Source of the DNA: Rhodosporidiobolus odoratus
Taxonomy: Eukaryota; Basidiomycota; Microbotryomycetes; Sporidiobolales; Sporidiobolaceae
Assembly: GCA_034387635.1 (NCBI GenBank)
Contig: JAOANU010000002.1
Coordinates: 496,001 to 560,000 of the forward strand
Direction: 5' to 3'
DNA: 64,000 nt
A program made the translations under genes and the position numbers. The notes below the pieces were generated by a model. That model was given only the letters and a program-made list of their open reading frames with translations, was not told the origin of the DNA and searched no databases. Shown here in pieces: positions 21,206-33,382 of this stretch; position 1 is the first letter of the stretch; every line of letters starts with the position of its first letter.

Positions 21206-24140
21206 TCATTCCTCAAACTCGCTGTCCTCGCCCGCCTCTTCCTCATCAACATCCTCTCCGTCATTCAGGAAGCCGTCCTGAGCAAAGTCCTCATCCTCGT
21301 CGAACGACTCGTCGTCTTCGGCTTCGAGGTCAAGAAGAGAAGAGACGCCGTTGACCTGCGGAACGAGACATGTGAGTCAAGGTGTCTTGGGATGAAGCGA
21401 AAGTAAAGTCAGGCGCACCTTGTTTCGCGGCTTCCCCGAGCCCGCACCATCCTCCTCCTCATCAAAGGCGGAGTCACCACCTTCTTCATCGCTATCAAAC
21501 TCGCCTTCGCTGCCACTTCCTCCCCCAGCACCAAGAACAACATCCTCGATGTCTCCCTCTTCCTCTTCATCGCTAACCTCCTCCCCCTCATCATCACTGT
21601 CAAGCTCCTCATCGTCCTCCCCACTCACCGCCTCCTCATCCGTCGACTCACCCTCGACATAACTCCTCCCCTGAGCAGGTTTCCGTTTTCCAGCTCCAGC
21701 AGTGATTTGACGCGACTGCTGAGCCCGAACTCGGTCTTGTCGCAAATCAATTTGAGACATGACGAGTTCGAGACGGCCATTGAGGGCTAACAGGGGTTGT
21801 TGAAGGGCGAGGCGTTGCGTGAGAGAGGCGTGGAGGGCGGAGAGGCGGTTGACGAGGGAGGGGATCTGTGAACGCACCCCCACGTGGTACAGTCAGCTCA
21901 GCCCAGGCGAGACACGCAGCTAGAGGAAGAAGAAAGTCAAGACACACGGTAACAAGGAAGCCAACGTGGACGATGAGAGTCTCCTTCAGCCATCCGATTA
22001 GTGCCTTTGCACGCTTGACGCTGGCCATTCCCTCACGTCCTCTCTTCTCCCTGCCGAGGCGATCAACAATGGCTTCGAGGAGAGAGAGAACGAGACCACC
22101 GGACGGAAGGCGCTTGACGGTCGAACGAACAAGGGTAGGATTGGAGTGCGCAAGGCAGGATTCGAGAAGGGGCCCATCGGAGGAGTGGAGAGCTTGAATA
22201 AGGGTAGTCGTGAGCGTCGTAGCCGGGACCGCAGAAGTCGGCTCTTCCTCCTCATCAAACTCCTCATCCTCTGCTTCCGAACCACTCGACTCGGAGGCAA
22301 CTTCGACATCCTCGTCCAAGCCATCCTCAGCCAAACGCGCTTTTCGGGCGGCTTTCCGTCGCTCCTTCTTCTGCGAGACGCTGAGCGCCTTCAATCGGTC
22401 GGCGAGGGTGGGCTCGGCGGCGTCGACGTCCAGCTCGCCTGTGTTGACCGCCTCTTCCTCATCAGAAACGGCAGCAGCATCAGGCGCCGAAGATGCAGCA
22501 GCGACGGAGGAAGAGGTGTGCTCAGAGTATCGAGAGGGGGCGGGCTGCAAGCGGAATCGTGAGCGTCGAGGCAAAGAGCTGAATGCGCAGACGACGTACC
22601 GCTCCGGCACTCGATTCCTGCCCGTTTCCGACAAGGAGGTTCGAAGCACTCCTCGAGAGCTCGAGCTTCTTGATCCACGCGCCCTCTTCCTTGATGGCCT
22701 GTACAAAGTCCGTCGAAGTCAGACCAAAGAGCTAAAAAGTCGGAGGGAAACAGGACGCACAGCAACCTCAAACACAGGCTTGACACCTCCACGACAAAGC
22801 AAAGCCTTGCCCTCTTCCTGCGGCCGGAACGCAACCTCGGCCACACCAGCCTCTGCACGACCGCCCTGTGCCGGCGCGGTGATCTCGCACAAAACCTCGA
22901 GCGCCACGACACCCGCTCCGAGCTTCTTTGCCTTCTTCGAGGGCGTAGAGCCTTGCACAGCGGCGGTGGCGAAGGAAAGGGGAAGAGTCGTGAGGGAGAC
23001 GTTGCCGGTTGCAGAATCGATGGCGGCAAGGGTTTGCGAAGCGGAAGAGACGGAAGAGACAGAGGCGGAGGAGACACCACTGTCGAGTGCGAGGCGGGCG
23101 AGGAGGGTGCCATTGGCCGGGGCGGTGGCGGCGGGGTGCAGGGGGAGAGACCAGATCTGGACGAAACGGTCGGTGGAGGAGTAGGAGAGGAAGGTGAGTT
23201 TGTCGACGGAAGAAGCGGGTGAGGACGAGGCGTCGTCGTCGATCATGTCGGTGGAGGCGGGAGAGGCTGAAGGGGATGAAGAGAAACCCGTCCAGCGAAG
23301 GTAGCAAGGCTCGACATGACCCGTGCATCGACCCAATTCCGTCGCCTTGATATCCCGAACCTTGCCCTCCTTCTTCGAGGCTCCTCCGAGCTGGGCCGAG
23401 CAGACGAGCAAAGAAAGGTGGGACAGAACGAAATGAACCGTCCGTTTTCCTCCGTCCTCGCTGGTGGGCTCGTACCGCACGAGCAAGTCGTCCCAATGCA
23501 GCTCCTCCCCGAGGCCTGAAACCTTGCCGACGAGGGTGCCAGATTGAGTGTCCCAGACCCGGACAGACCCATCGGCGTGGGCGGACCAGAGATGACCATC
23601 TTCGGATGCGGAGGAAGAAACGGGCGAGGCGAGGGCAGTGACGGGGGAGATGGAAGTCGGGTGAGAGAGGGTGCGAGATCCGGTGCCGTTGGGGTGCCAC
23701 AGGAGGACGGAGCCATTCTCGAGCCCGAGGGCCAGAGTAAGCTGGGAAGGTTGAGGCTTGGAGGATCCGGCGGTTGGCTTGGCAGGCGAGTCGACGGCAC
23801 CCCCTCCATCTGACTTGCGGCGCTTCTTGCCACGTTTGCCTTCTCCGGCAGTCGCGTCCTGAGCAGCGTTGGCTGCGGGTACCCAGCACCACTGAATGCT
23901 CTTGACCTTTGGCTCATCTCCTCCTTGCTCTCCCGCGTTACTCGCCCAGCGAGACAGGACCCTGCCCGAGTCGACGTCAAAGACCCTCAGGGTCGAGGCA
24001 TCTGGTGCGCAGTGCAAGTGGGCGTAATAAAGGGAAGTTGAGTTGACGGATGAAGGAGAGAAGGCGGTGAGCGAAGTCGCTACGGCCGCTGGATTGATGG
24101 CTGTAGTGCGTGGTGTAGTCTTGGGAGTCTTCTTTCCCAT
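21206..24140 (-). CDS. UTP5: UTP5/WDR43, t-UTP component of the small-subunit processome
   Basis: UTP5 belongs to the t-UTP (UtpA) complex that couples rDNA transcription to 18S rRNA processing in the nucleolus. The start is MGKKTPKTTPRT at 24140. The first ~460 residues are WD40 repeats (LTLALGLENGSVLLWH, GHLWSAHADGSVRVWD, ATELGRCTGHVEPCYLRW, FVQIWSLPL). After an intron near 22.7 kb comes a linker (IKEEGAWIKKLELSRSASNLLVG). The Utp12 helical domain follows (TLTTTLIQALHSSD, SLLEAIVDRLGREKRGREG, LIGWLKETLIVHVGFLVT, IPSLVNRLSALHASLTQRL, LLALNGRLELVMSQ). The C-terminus is strongly acidic, as in other nucleolar UTPs. The final exon ends GEDSEFEE before TGA at 21208-21206. Exons of the linker region are approximate. 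Confidence 0.9.
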
Positions 24141-24319
24141 ATTGTGTACTAGCAATAGCTACTCAAGCGAGCAACAGGCGGTGAGACGGGCGAAAGGGGA
24201 AGAATCTCAGCTCGAGCTGCCCGCGCTTCTCTCCTCCGGATTATTTCCGATTGATTTCTTTCTTTTTTCTCTGAACGTCATTAGGCAAGCTACCGATGCC
24301 AGCTCATGGACCTACAATG
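24141..24319. other. Short intergenic region
   Basis: It separates the start of UTP5 from the stop of the RPD3-like gene; both are on the minus strand, so this should hold the UTP5 promoter. Confidence 0.5.
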
Positions 24320-26986
24320 CTATGAGGTCCCATCTCCACTAGCCGGCGCATCTGCCATCTCTACATCCTGTCCTTTCCCGTCATCTTCCCCCGCTTCTGC
24401 CGTCGTTGTCATCCGTGCCGCACTCGTACCCTGTACCGGCATCTCCACATCCTTGACTTCTCCGTCCCCCTCGGTAGGTGCATCGGTAGCTCCTGCTGCC
24501 GCTGCAGAAGCAGATGTCGGCCCATCAAGCGGTTCTTCCGCACCGCAGCTTGCAATGGGTGGTAAAGGCGCGACAGCGGTCGTGACCGGCGCATCATGTG
24601 GCGCCGCGGCAGAAGCGGTAGGAGATGCAAGAGAAACGGCCAAAGCGGACGTCGAAGCAGGCACGGGAGATTTCGACTTGCTCTTCCGGCTGGCAGCAGT
24701 TCCGTTTCGGTGTGATTGCCGGTCTCGGCGGCCGCCTTCGCCTTCGTCTTCAGAGTCGGAGAACTCGTCGTCTCGCTGGATGCGACGGTCCACCTCGGCC
24801 TCTGCAGTCGTAAGACTGAGTTAGCGCATCTAACGGAAGGCAGACGAGAGTGTGTCATAGCACGCACGGTGGTTCCGCACGTTTGGGTCTCGCTCGTCCT
24901 CATCGATATCGTCGTCCTCGTCCATCGCCGTTCTTGGGATAGCTGCGGCCGGTGCGCAGCGGAAAGCGCAGAAAAAGGACATGGCAACCCAGGGGGGAAT
25001 CATTACGATCAGTAAGGTGCACTCCGTTCGGTTACATACGCGAGTGAGAGGGTTTAACAGCAAGTAGCACTCACCCTGCGACTGGACACTCGGCGCCCCA
25101 CCTCCAGCCGTATGCCTCAGAGTCTCAAACACCTGGACCTTAATCTTGTCCAGGTACTCCTGGGTATTGAGATCGTCCGTGTTGGATTGTGGGACGTCGA
25201 GGCGGTAAGTAGGGCCAAAGTATTCGTAGTATTCGTTCATGGGGATGTCTGGAGTAGATGCAAGGATAGGTATGGTAGTTGGGTAGAAGAAGGAAGATCG
25301 ATAATCAGTATTGACCTAGGGCGCGAGGCGGCTTGAGGAAGCAACGCACTGGGGCCGAGTTCCATCCCCGCCGCAAGGCCTGTCTCAAACGCCCACGTTC
25401 TTGCGACGTTGCGAATCGTGTAGCCTCCTCCACCGAGAACGAGCAAGGGTAATCCGAAGGACTTGATAAACTGAACGCAGTTGGCGTGACCTGCCGGGAG
25501 CAGAACAGGTTAACATCGAGGGGTGACCTGGACTCGTGAGCGAGAACAGCATACCGCGCATGGAAAGGTTGAGGGTACCGAGACGATCGCCGGAAAGGGA
25601 GTCACCGCCGCACTGCAGGACCACAGCCGAAGGCTGATACCATTCCATGATTTGTGAGATGACCTGCCAGAGCAAGTGATTGGAAAGCGCATAAGTGGAG
25701 GTCTTAAGAGGTTGAAGGATAAAAGGGGGATAACGCACCGGCTCAAACACGCTCTTGTAGTTGTCGTCGTTAATCCCATCTCGCAGCGGCACATTTACCG
25801 AGTAGTTCCTTCCCTTGTTATACCCAATATCCTTGATGTCTCCGGTTCCCGGGAAGAACTCGCCATACTTATGGAACGAGCAAGTCATGACGCGGTCGGT
25901 GGTGTAGAAAGCTTCTTCCACGCCGTCTCCGTGATGCACGTCGATGTCGACGTAGAGAACTCGGGGGTGGTAGCGGAGGAGCTCGAGGATACCGAGCACG
26001 ATGTCTGCGAGAGACGAGGATGAGAAGGTCCTAACGCTGCATAACATGAAGGGAGTGGTAGGAAGCTCACCGTTGATGTAGCAGAAACCACTCGCCTCGG
26101 CCTTCTTGGCGTGATGCAGACCACCTGCCCAGTTGATAGCGATGTCGCATTTGTCGCGAGAAAGTCGTGCCGCACCCTCTGCAGGAGTGCGGGACAGTCC
26201 TCAGTGTCTGAGCGCACTGAACATAGGCAGTCAGAGCAGAGAGAGCGAGGTTACGCACCCATGGATCCGCCCGCCGAAATGGAGCAGTACTCAAACAAGC
26301 CATCGAAAACTGGACAATCATCCCCGACGTTGACTGCGTTCAATGCGAGACGTCAGTCTCTGAGGTCTTGCCACAAGCACGTGGAGGGTACGCACAGCGA
26401 CCCATCTCCCTCGCCACACCCGCAACCCTCGGTCCACCACTGCCTTCGGCCGCAGCCTCGACCAAATCCGGCGTGACGCGCGCAAGGAAGTCGACGTACT
26501 CGTCTGTATGAAACTGAGCCATCTCTTTGCGAGTGGCGGGTTTGGCACGCTACACCCGGAAGCAAGAACAAGTGAGATTAGGAAAAGTAGAGACGCGGTG
26601 GAAGGGCGTACGAAGATCTCCATCTTTTTGTACAAGCCGTAGTTCATGACGAGCGAGTGGGTCATGCGGATGCGGTGGGGTTTCATTGGATGAGATGGAC
26701 CATAGTCTGCAAGAAGGTAGCGAAGAAAAAGCCGGCGAGCGGGAAAGCAAGAGAGTCGGTTAGCGATGAGATCAGGATCGGCTCTGAGCGACAGGAGATC
26801 CAAGAGGCAGTAGCTTACGGTAGTTGCCGATGTCTGCAGGCAAGAAAGCGTCAGAAAATGGTAAGTGAACGGACGATGAAGCGAGATGGGGCAGATGAAG
26901 GCAACGGAAAGTAGCGCACCGGAATCAAAGAAGTAGCATGTCCGCTTCTTGGTCTCTCCAGCAATAGGTGTGAGAATACCCGACAT
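24320..26986 (-). CDS. RPD3: Class I histone deacetylase, RPD3/HOS family
   Basis: This is a zinc-dependent lysine deacetylase of Sin3-type corepressor complexes. The start [15 protein letters not shown] leads into TCYFFDSDIGNYHYGP, split over three exons with a 15-base middle exon (26833-26819). Catalytic motifs follow in order: [53 protein letters not shown] (zinc-binding Asp and His), [30 protein letters not shown] and [15 protein letters not shown] with the catalytic Tyr. [15 protein letters not shown] and [17 protein letters not shown] complete the fold. About 200 residues of acidic and Ala/Thr/Pro-rich tail follow ([17 protein letters not shown] onward), ending ASGDGTS. At least nine introns interrupt the gene. 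All catalytic residues I can check are present. Confidence 0.93.
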
Positions 26987-27881
26987 GGTCGATCAAGGCT
27001 GGCAGCAGCAGGTGTAGCGAGAGAGCGGGAGAGATGTCGAGGACAGAGGTGGGGTCGCACCGACCTGGCGCTGGACGAAGGAGTTTGTGCTTGCAGGCGG
27101 TAGACAAGCTATCTCTGGTAGTCTTGTACGAGTCAAAAAGCTGCCTAGCGAGCTATGAGCGAGGTGCCGAGAAATAAGAGTGTGTAAGAATTGATCTTCT
27201 TCGTGCTGCTCACTTCAGCACACCCTGCTTGGCTGTAAGTAGCAGCAAACCCATCGCGTCCTCTCAGTACCGCTGCCCTTGGCGGCTCAGAGGTAGCTAC
27301 CGACGCAGCGGATTGGTTCAACGCGATTCTATTCAACTCGGGCGTTCCATTCCAACACACAATCGCAACTGCTTGAGGCTGCTGCAGCAGTGTAGCTTGG
27401 TGTAGCAGACTCGTACGCCTCAGCATCTGCCCGACTGGCTTCTCCGTCGCGCCAAGCTCACGCCCCGTCTTGCACCACAGCCCTCTTTTTCCCCCAGCTC
27501 CACCCTGCCGCGGCCGGTTCTGGCTTTCCGGGGCCTTTTCTTGTTCAATAGGGAACTCCGACGCTCAAGATGCGCGTGAAAGTCGCTTTCCTATTCATCG
27601 CTGGCTCTGCTGGAACGGGTTGACAAGCCGCTTCTTCTCCTGGTTACCTCCTGGCTTACCTCCTTTGGTCCGGTTCAGTCTCCTCCACCTCTTCTGTCCA
27701 CCCTCGACCTCCTAATCCGCCGCCGAGACCCGCCGCGAACCCGCCGCACCCTCCGTCCACCGCGGACCTCCTCTGCCTCCTTACCAGCGTCTTTGTCAAC
27801 CATCCGCCCTCTTGCGCACGCCTTCTTTCTTTCCTTCGCGTCGTCTTCACCTTCGTTCCGCCTCTTCCATAGCCTGTCGTC
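26987..27881. other. Divergent intergenic region
   Basis: The 895 bases separate the starts of the deacetylase (-) and the FSH1-like hydrolase (+). The half nearest the plus-strand gene is CT-rich. A 93-codon minus-strand frame (27145-27426) has no splice or domain support. Confidence 0.5.
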
Positions 27882-29077
27882 ATGCCGACACGCACAACCC
27901 GCATCTTGTGTTTGCACGGCTATGCACAGAACGCTCGCATGTTTGGTAAATCTTGTCCTTTTTCCTTGGATCAAAGATGCCGAGAGGGAGGAGCTTACGC
28001 TGTGCTCCACCCCATAGAGGGCAAACTTACAGACGTCCGCCGGGCACTAGGAGAGAGCGTTGAGCTGGTCTTCGTCGATGCCGCGAGTTCACCTGCCCTC
28101 TTTCCTGCCAAGATTTTTACCTAATCCCGCCTTACTACGAACAGCCAAACATTCTCGTCCGCCCTACCCTTTCCTCTCAGCCCGCCAGCGAATCCGACGC
28201 GCCGTCAACCGGCGAGCCACGGTCCTGGTGGCAATGGTCTTCCAACCAAGGATTCGGCGACTTGAAAGAACTCGACCGCGTTATCTCCTACCTACGACAA
28301 GTCGTAGAAACCCAAGGCCCCTTCGACGGCATCTTCGGATTTTCAATGGGCGCGGCAGCAGCAGCCCTCCTTACGGCGTTGTTGGAGCGACCGGCCGTTC
28401 ATCCAATTTTTGCGGCGCCAGCACAAAACACAGTCGCGTGGCCGCCTCCACCTTTCCGCTTTGCTGTGCTGTGTAACGCCTATCTGCCTGGAGAGCGTAT
28501 GTGCTGGGACTGGTTCAGTCCGCCAACGACGACGCCGTCGTTGCACGTCTTGGGAATGGGGGATGTTGTGGTGGACAACGGTAAATCCCATTCACTTTTC
28601 TCGCCATCAGCACACGCTGACGAAAATATTCCATCACAATCAGAATGGTCTTCAGTGCTTGTCTCACGCTTTAGTAATCCTCAAGTAGCATGGCACGGAG
28701 GAGGTAACTTGCCTTTCCTTCCCCTCCCATGTCGGCAAATGCAGCCATCTGACCCTTAAGACCACATGACCATCCCTGCAGGCCACCACATCCCGCGCCG
28801 CAGACCCGCCCTGACCAACCTGATCCGTTCCTTCATCCTCTCCCATGCCAAGCATACCACCACTCCCTCACCCTCTTCCTCCCCTTCTTCCTCTGCCTCC
28901 CGGCTCTCCTTTACCCCCGACCCGACTACCTTTCCCTTCATCGTCATACCAATTAAAGTCATCGAACAGGCTTCGGCGGTGCAGCAGGAAGAGGTGCTGG
29001 ATAGGAAGATGAGAGAGTTGAGTAGAAAGTTGCAGGCTGAGACGCAAGTAACGACCGTCGGGGAGGTGTGGGTTTGA
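27882..29077 (+). CDS. FSH1-family serine hydrolase
   Basis: This is an alpha/beta hydrolase of the FSH1/OVCA2 family; members are cytosolic esterases of mostly unknown substrate. Five exons (27882-27945, 28018-28082, 28145-28580, 28644-28703, 28782-29077) give 306 residues. Motifs: TRILCLHGYAQNARMFEGKL (first strand and oxyanion loop), VELVFVDAPN, GIFGFSMGAAAAALL with the nucleophile Ser in GFSMG, HVLGMGDVVVDN near the acid residue, and VAWHGGGHHIPRR containing the catalytic His. The second intron starts with GC (GCGAGT at 28083) and ends CAG at 28144. Only this junction restores the frame and the family's VDAP sequence. An insert rich in Ser (SSSPSSSASRLS) is specific to this protein. Confidence 0.85.
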
Positions 29078-29362
29078 GCACTATTTCGTTTCGAGTCTCT
29101 TCATTTTGGTTTAGTCGCTGTTGTTTCGTGTCGTTGTTATTCCGTAGTTATACCCTCCATTGCAGTCAGTTGAATTCCGGTCTGTCGCGTTCTCGCCTCG
29201 CAATACATCCATGTCCCACAGCGCAGACTTACGGGAAAGGGCTACGATGCAGCTCAAAAGCGCAAGGGCCAACTATAAACCTAAAGGGAGATACAACAAA
29301 GTCAAAAACGAAGGGAAGAACTGATAAATAGATGTATGGGGCGAGAATGCAGGAGGTTTCCT

Positions 29363-30310
29363 TTAGGCGAAGAACATGTCGTCGATGCACTCGGTACCAT
29401 CCTCGCTGGGTCGGTAGCCGGCTGTGCAAGCGTCTGAAAGAAGCAAAAGCGAGGCGAGGTCAGTATGAGAAGCGGGAGGTCACAAAGCGAGAGAGAGGTC
29501 GACGCACGGACACGGCAAGAGCCAGCTCGGCAGGAAGTAGCGAGACCGTTCGAGATAGCCGAGCAGTCTTGTCCGCCGAAACCGAGGCAGCCGCCGCATT
29601 CTTGGTCGTCGGTCAAGACATGGACGCACTGAAGGGGCAAGGCAAGTCAGTCGCACGTCCTAGGGAGAGAAACAAAGGGCGAAAAACTGACTTGGAAGCC
29701 ACCGACACCGGAAGAACACGCTTGAGCACCATCGGGGCATGCACCGTACGCGGCTTTGCGACGAGCGGAACGGCGGTCGTTCTCTATGGAAAGGAGTTTG
29801 GCAGTCGCAGCGACGCAGCGGTGGGATGAGGGATTGCAGACGAGTCCTACGAGACAGCAAGTCAAATGAGTACTGTTCGAATGGAATGAAGGCACAATAA
29901 GGGGGAGAGAACGGACCATCTCCGCAAGCTTCGCTCGCACCACAGGCGGCCCCCTTTCCTCCACATACTCCCGACGGAGAGCAGAACAATCCATGATCCA
30001 GTTCTCCATCAAAGTAATCCCCGCAACTCGCAAAAGTGCTGGCAAACTCGCATGTCTTTCCAAAGTTGGGCGAGTCGTCGTCCTCATCTTCTTCGTCCCA
30101 CTCCTCTGCGGCGTCCTGACCCAGCGACGAAGGTGTCACGACGCTCGAGGTGGAAGGCGAGGCGGGGTCGACGACGTGCACCACGACTGAAGGGTTGGCG
30201 GTCTTGAGCTGGAGTTGGTCGGGGCGGGACCCGTCCCACCAGGATGCGCTGGCAAAAGAGGGCGCGAGGAAGGTCAAGAAGAGAGCCGGGGCAACGGTGG
30301 AGGCGCGCAT
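29363..30310 (-). CDS. Secreted Cys-rich protein, CPL1-like
   Basis: The start MRASTVAPALFLTFLAPSFASA is a signal peptide. A short Thr/Ser/Val segment and an acidic run (EEWDEEDEDDDSP) follow. A Cys-rich domain is next: CEFASTFASCGDYFDGEL, FCSPSGVCGGKGAACGASEACG. After an intron, LVCNPSSHRCVAA and a basic stretch (NDRRSARRKAAYGACPDG) lead to a CPL1-like module: CVHVLTDDQECGGCLGFGGQ, DCSAIS, ACTAGYRPSEDGTEC. The protein ends DDMFFA. CPL1-domain proteins occur widely in basidiomycetes and are secreted or surface-bound; one in Cryptococcus is needed for capsule formation. The exact role here is unknown. It is divergent from the phosphatase gene and convergent with the FSH1-like gene. Confidence 0.75.
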
Positions 30311-30909
30311 GGTATGCTGAAAGTCGGACAGGATTAGGGAGAGGTGGGTGTAGATGGTTCAGCAAACAAAGGTCTGCTTGGGACGAGGTAGACTAGGCGG
30401 TGGGGCCTGCGGGGTGCCGGGATAGGGTGCGGTGACAAGCAGAGATGAGAGAAGCAGAAAGACCACGCGCGCACTGTCGGTGTTTACGCACGAGGGAAAG
30501 TTGGGTCGACCGTTGCGAACGGTTCTGAACGCGTAGAACGCGCTTCGCGTCCCGACTCGACTTGAACGCGTGAGCGACACGGACGTCGAGTACAGATGCA
30601 GAAGCGTGTGGACGGCGGGACCAAGGGCGACAAGCATCTGTAAGTGGTGCAGACTAAGCAAAGCTGGGTCCGATAGCCGGTCAAAGTAGTTGAGCGATGA
30701 ACCATCACGAAGTCAGTCGATCTGCCAGTGGCCGTGGCCGTTCACCAGTAGCACCCGCGGAGATATGCACCATGCTGAGTGTCGCACACCTCCCTGTACG
30801 ATCTACGCTCCGGCCCTCAGTTCAAGGAACTGCTCGCAAGCGCACCTCGTCCTCGTAAACACAGTTCGGCCTTCGCTTGACTAGCACCACCGCAAGCCAA
30901 TTCAGCGAG
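30311..30909. other. Divergent intergenic region
   Basis: About 600 bases lie between the CPL1-like start (-) and the phosphatase start (+), presumably both promoters. No other feature is visible. Confidence 0.5.
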
Positions 30910-32151
30910 ATGCCCAGCGTGTTGTTCGTCTGCCTAGGGTGAGTCTTCGCATTCTTGACAAGCAGCGGCTTTCCGCTCAGGGTGGGAGGACAGCGAAAAG
31001 AGGGAGGAGGTCTTGCGATGACGGATGTCAAAGTCGCCGTTGTGTGATCATGGCTGGGAATTACGCGGGCACTGACAAGCTTCATTCTGACCTCTACGAC
31101 CGCCTGACCGCCCTCGTCGCCGATCTGATGGCTGCCTCGTCTTCCCTCGCCGGGTACTATTTCCCACCTGACTTCCTTTCTCCGCCTGCTCGACGCTCTT
31201 TGGACTGTATCCCGCGCTCAGCAACATCTGCCGGTACGTCTGCTCCTCTCGCCAAGCAGAACATCCGCGATCCGCTGACTTTTGGTTTTTGCAGATCCCC
31301 TCTCGCAGAAGCCGTTTTCGCCGACATCTGCGCGAAGCGGGGATACAGCGAGGTTGAGATTGACAGCGCCGGAACGGCAGGATATCACGTTGGCGAAGAA
31401 CCGGATGATCGGTGCGTTGCTGCTCCTTCCACTGGCTGTTTTCATCATTCCCCTCTCTGCGTTAGTTTTCTTCCCGGAGTCCGACCCTGGTCTCTTGATG
31501 CGACATTGCCCGTCTCAAGACGCCCTCCGATTGACACGCTTTCTGTGCTCCAGATCAGTAGCCGTGTGCCTTAAGCACAAAGTGCCGATCAACTCGAGGT
31601 GTCGGCAATTGCAGGTGCGCTCTCTCGCCAGGCAACTCCTGCGATTCGAGCTCAAGGGACCGGAAACGCCATGACGCTACTTCGCCGTCGTATCGGCGCT
31701 GTCGCAGAAAGCCGACTTTACCAAGTTTGACTACATCATCGGAATGGACAAGTCGGTGCGTTTTCCCTCTCTTATTCCCTTTCGCCTTGTACAAAGGCCC
31801 AATCTTCCCTTGATCCTGCTACCTTCGGAGCGTGTCTGACAAACTCTTATCTTCATATGCGATGCAGAACATGTCCAACATCTCTCGAGCAGCCCCCCAA
31901 AACAGTACCGCCAAGGGTCCGTCTCATTCTCGTTCCCATGACTTGTCTCGACCGATTCACACCGACTCACCCCTCTCGTGACCTGTCACGCAGTCGCCAT
32001 GTTTGGCACCTTCGGGGACAACAAGACCGTCGACGACCCTTACTATGGGGGTGACGATGGGTTTGAGAGGGTTTACCAGCAGTGTGTTAGGTATAGTGAG
32101 GGCTTGTTGGAGGATATGGGGTATGGAGGGGAGGGTGGCAAGGACAAGTAG
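30910..32151 (+). CDS. LTP1: Low-molecular-weight protein tyrosine phosphatase
   Basis: This cytosolic phosphatase hydrolyses phosphotyrosine through a cysteine-phosphate intermediate. Seven exons (30910-30938, 31222-31233, 31295-31411, 31554-31614, 31708-31755, 31868-31916, 31994-32151) give 157 residues, the usual family length. The active-site loop CLGNICRS is assembled from three exons. Exon 1 ends in CLG, a 12-base exon supplies NIC plus part of Arg, and exon 3 completes R and SPLAEAVF. Other motifs: IDSAGTAGYHVGEEPDDR, FDYIIGMDKSNM and the acid loop VDDPYYGG, where Asp is the proton donor and the Tyr residues follow. All catalytic residues are present. Without the microexon the loop cannot be built. 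Confidence 0.93.
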
Positions 32152-32412
32152 AGTGAGAAGATTTAGCAAGTGTCGTGGAAAATCTGCAAGCTCTATCTTG
32201 GGCCTGAACAGCGTACAGGTGAAGGTCACGAAAAAATAACGGGAAAGGTATTTGAGGAGTGGAATCAATGCATGGCGGAAGAGGACGACAGAGTGAGCCG
32301 CGAGAAACTGCAGCAGTCGTGGCTTCTGCTTAGATCGGATGCGCCTGAGTGTCTAGATTATGCTATGTTACCAATTGGAAAAAGAGTACAAGCAGATCCT
32401 CCCAATCCCCCC

Positions 32413-33382
32413 TCAATCCGTCGATGCGCAGCCTCGGCAGCCTGTATACCGACAGAATGAGTTCGTACAGTAAGAAGTGTATAAAGCTAGGAAACGCACC
32501 GCAATGTGAGCATTCGACCACAATTCCCTCTTTCAAGTTTGCTTTTGGTACTCGGCAAATGCAGGTTGAGCCAGAGTAGTTCATATCCTGTGCGGTCGGC
32601 GCAATCAGAATGAGTACGCAAAGTAGCGTGACAAGACTCGAACTGGAGACGAGGCGTCTAGGAAAGGGATGAAAGGACTAACCCTCGACTGGATACACCT
32701 CGCACAGCAGAGCTTTTCGTAGCCGTTCTTCTTCCACTTTGCGATGAGGCTGTAGTATGCCATGAATGGTAAGCACTCCTGGGTGACGAGGACGACACTT
32801 CGGGGGTGAAGGAAGAAGACTCACTTCGCGTCCGCATACTCCTCCTTTAGCAGCCAGTCATAAAGCTCACGGGTGATAGCTTCTCGCTTGTGATACAGGT
32901 CGTAGATGTATCTGCAGGAAGCTCAGGCGTCAGCTCGCATTCTACCCAAGTCAAGACCCTGCTTGAGGATGCGGGCTAAGATCAGGCGAGCAGGACAACT
33001 GGAAGACGTACCGGCTCCGTGTGTGTGTGATACGCATGATCGGCCACAGACTCTCCGTCTTTCGCTTCCCTTCATGGCTTTCCGACTCAGCTGCAGCGGA
33101 AAAGGAGAGAAGGAAGAGGGAAGAAAGTCGCGTATCTTGGTCAGCGCTACAGCTCGGCGATTACAGGACTGTGACGAGGTCCAGCGTACCGTCCCGCATT
33201 TTCCTGTTGTACTCCTCGAGGATGTCCTCGATCTCTTCGAAACCTTCGGGTGGGGGCTTGGTGCGGCTGTTTGGGAAAAGACGAGATAGGGGGAGCGCGA
33301 GGGGACCCAGCCGGTCAGCAGCCGACGGTCTTCGGTTGTGTAAAGGTGACTAGGGAGCGCACTTTGTCTTGATCTTGGGCAT
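32413..33382 (-). CDS. BUD31: BUD31/G10 spliceosome protein
   Basis: BUD31 is a small zinc-binding component of the activated spliceosome. Starting MPKIKT at 33382, exons give [19 protein letters not shown], then [73 protein letters not shown] and [16 protein letters not shown]. The three Cys clusters that bind zinc are complete (CCARC, TCICRV, CSHCGCRGC). The last intron splits the Gly codon of CSHCG and the final exon is only about 25 bases. Length is about 150 residues, as usual. It is divergent from MDJ1 across 361 bases and convergent with the phosphatase gene. Confidence 0.93.

Noticed and set aside
27145..27426. 93-codon minus-strand ORF upstream of RPD3
   Set aside because: There is no domain, it sits in the promoter region of two divergent genes, and it has no splice or start context support.
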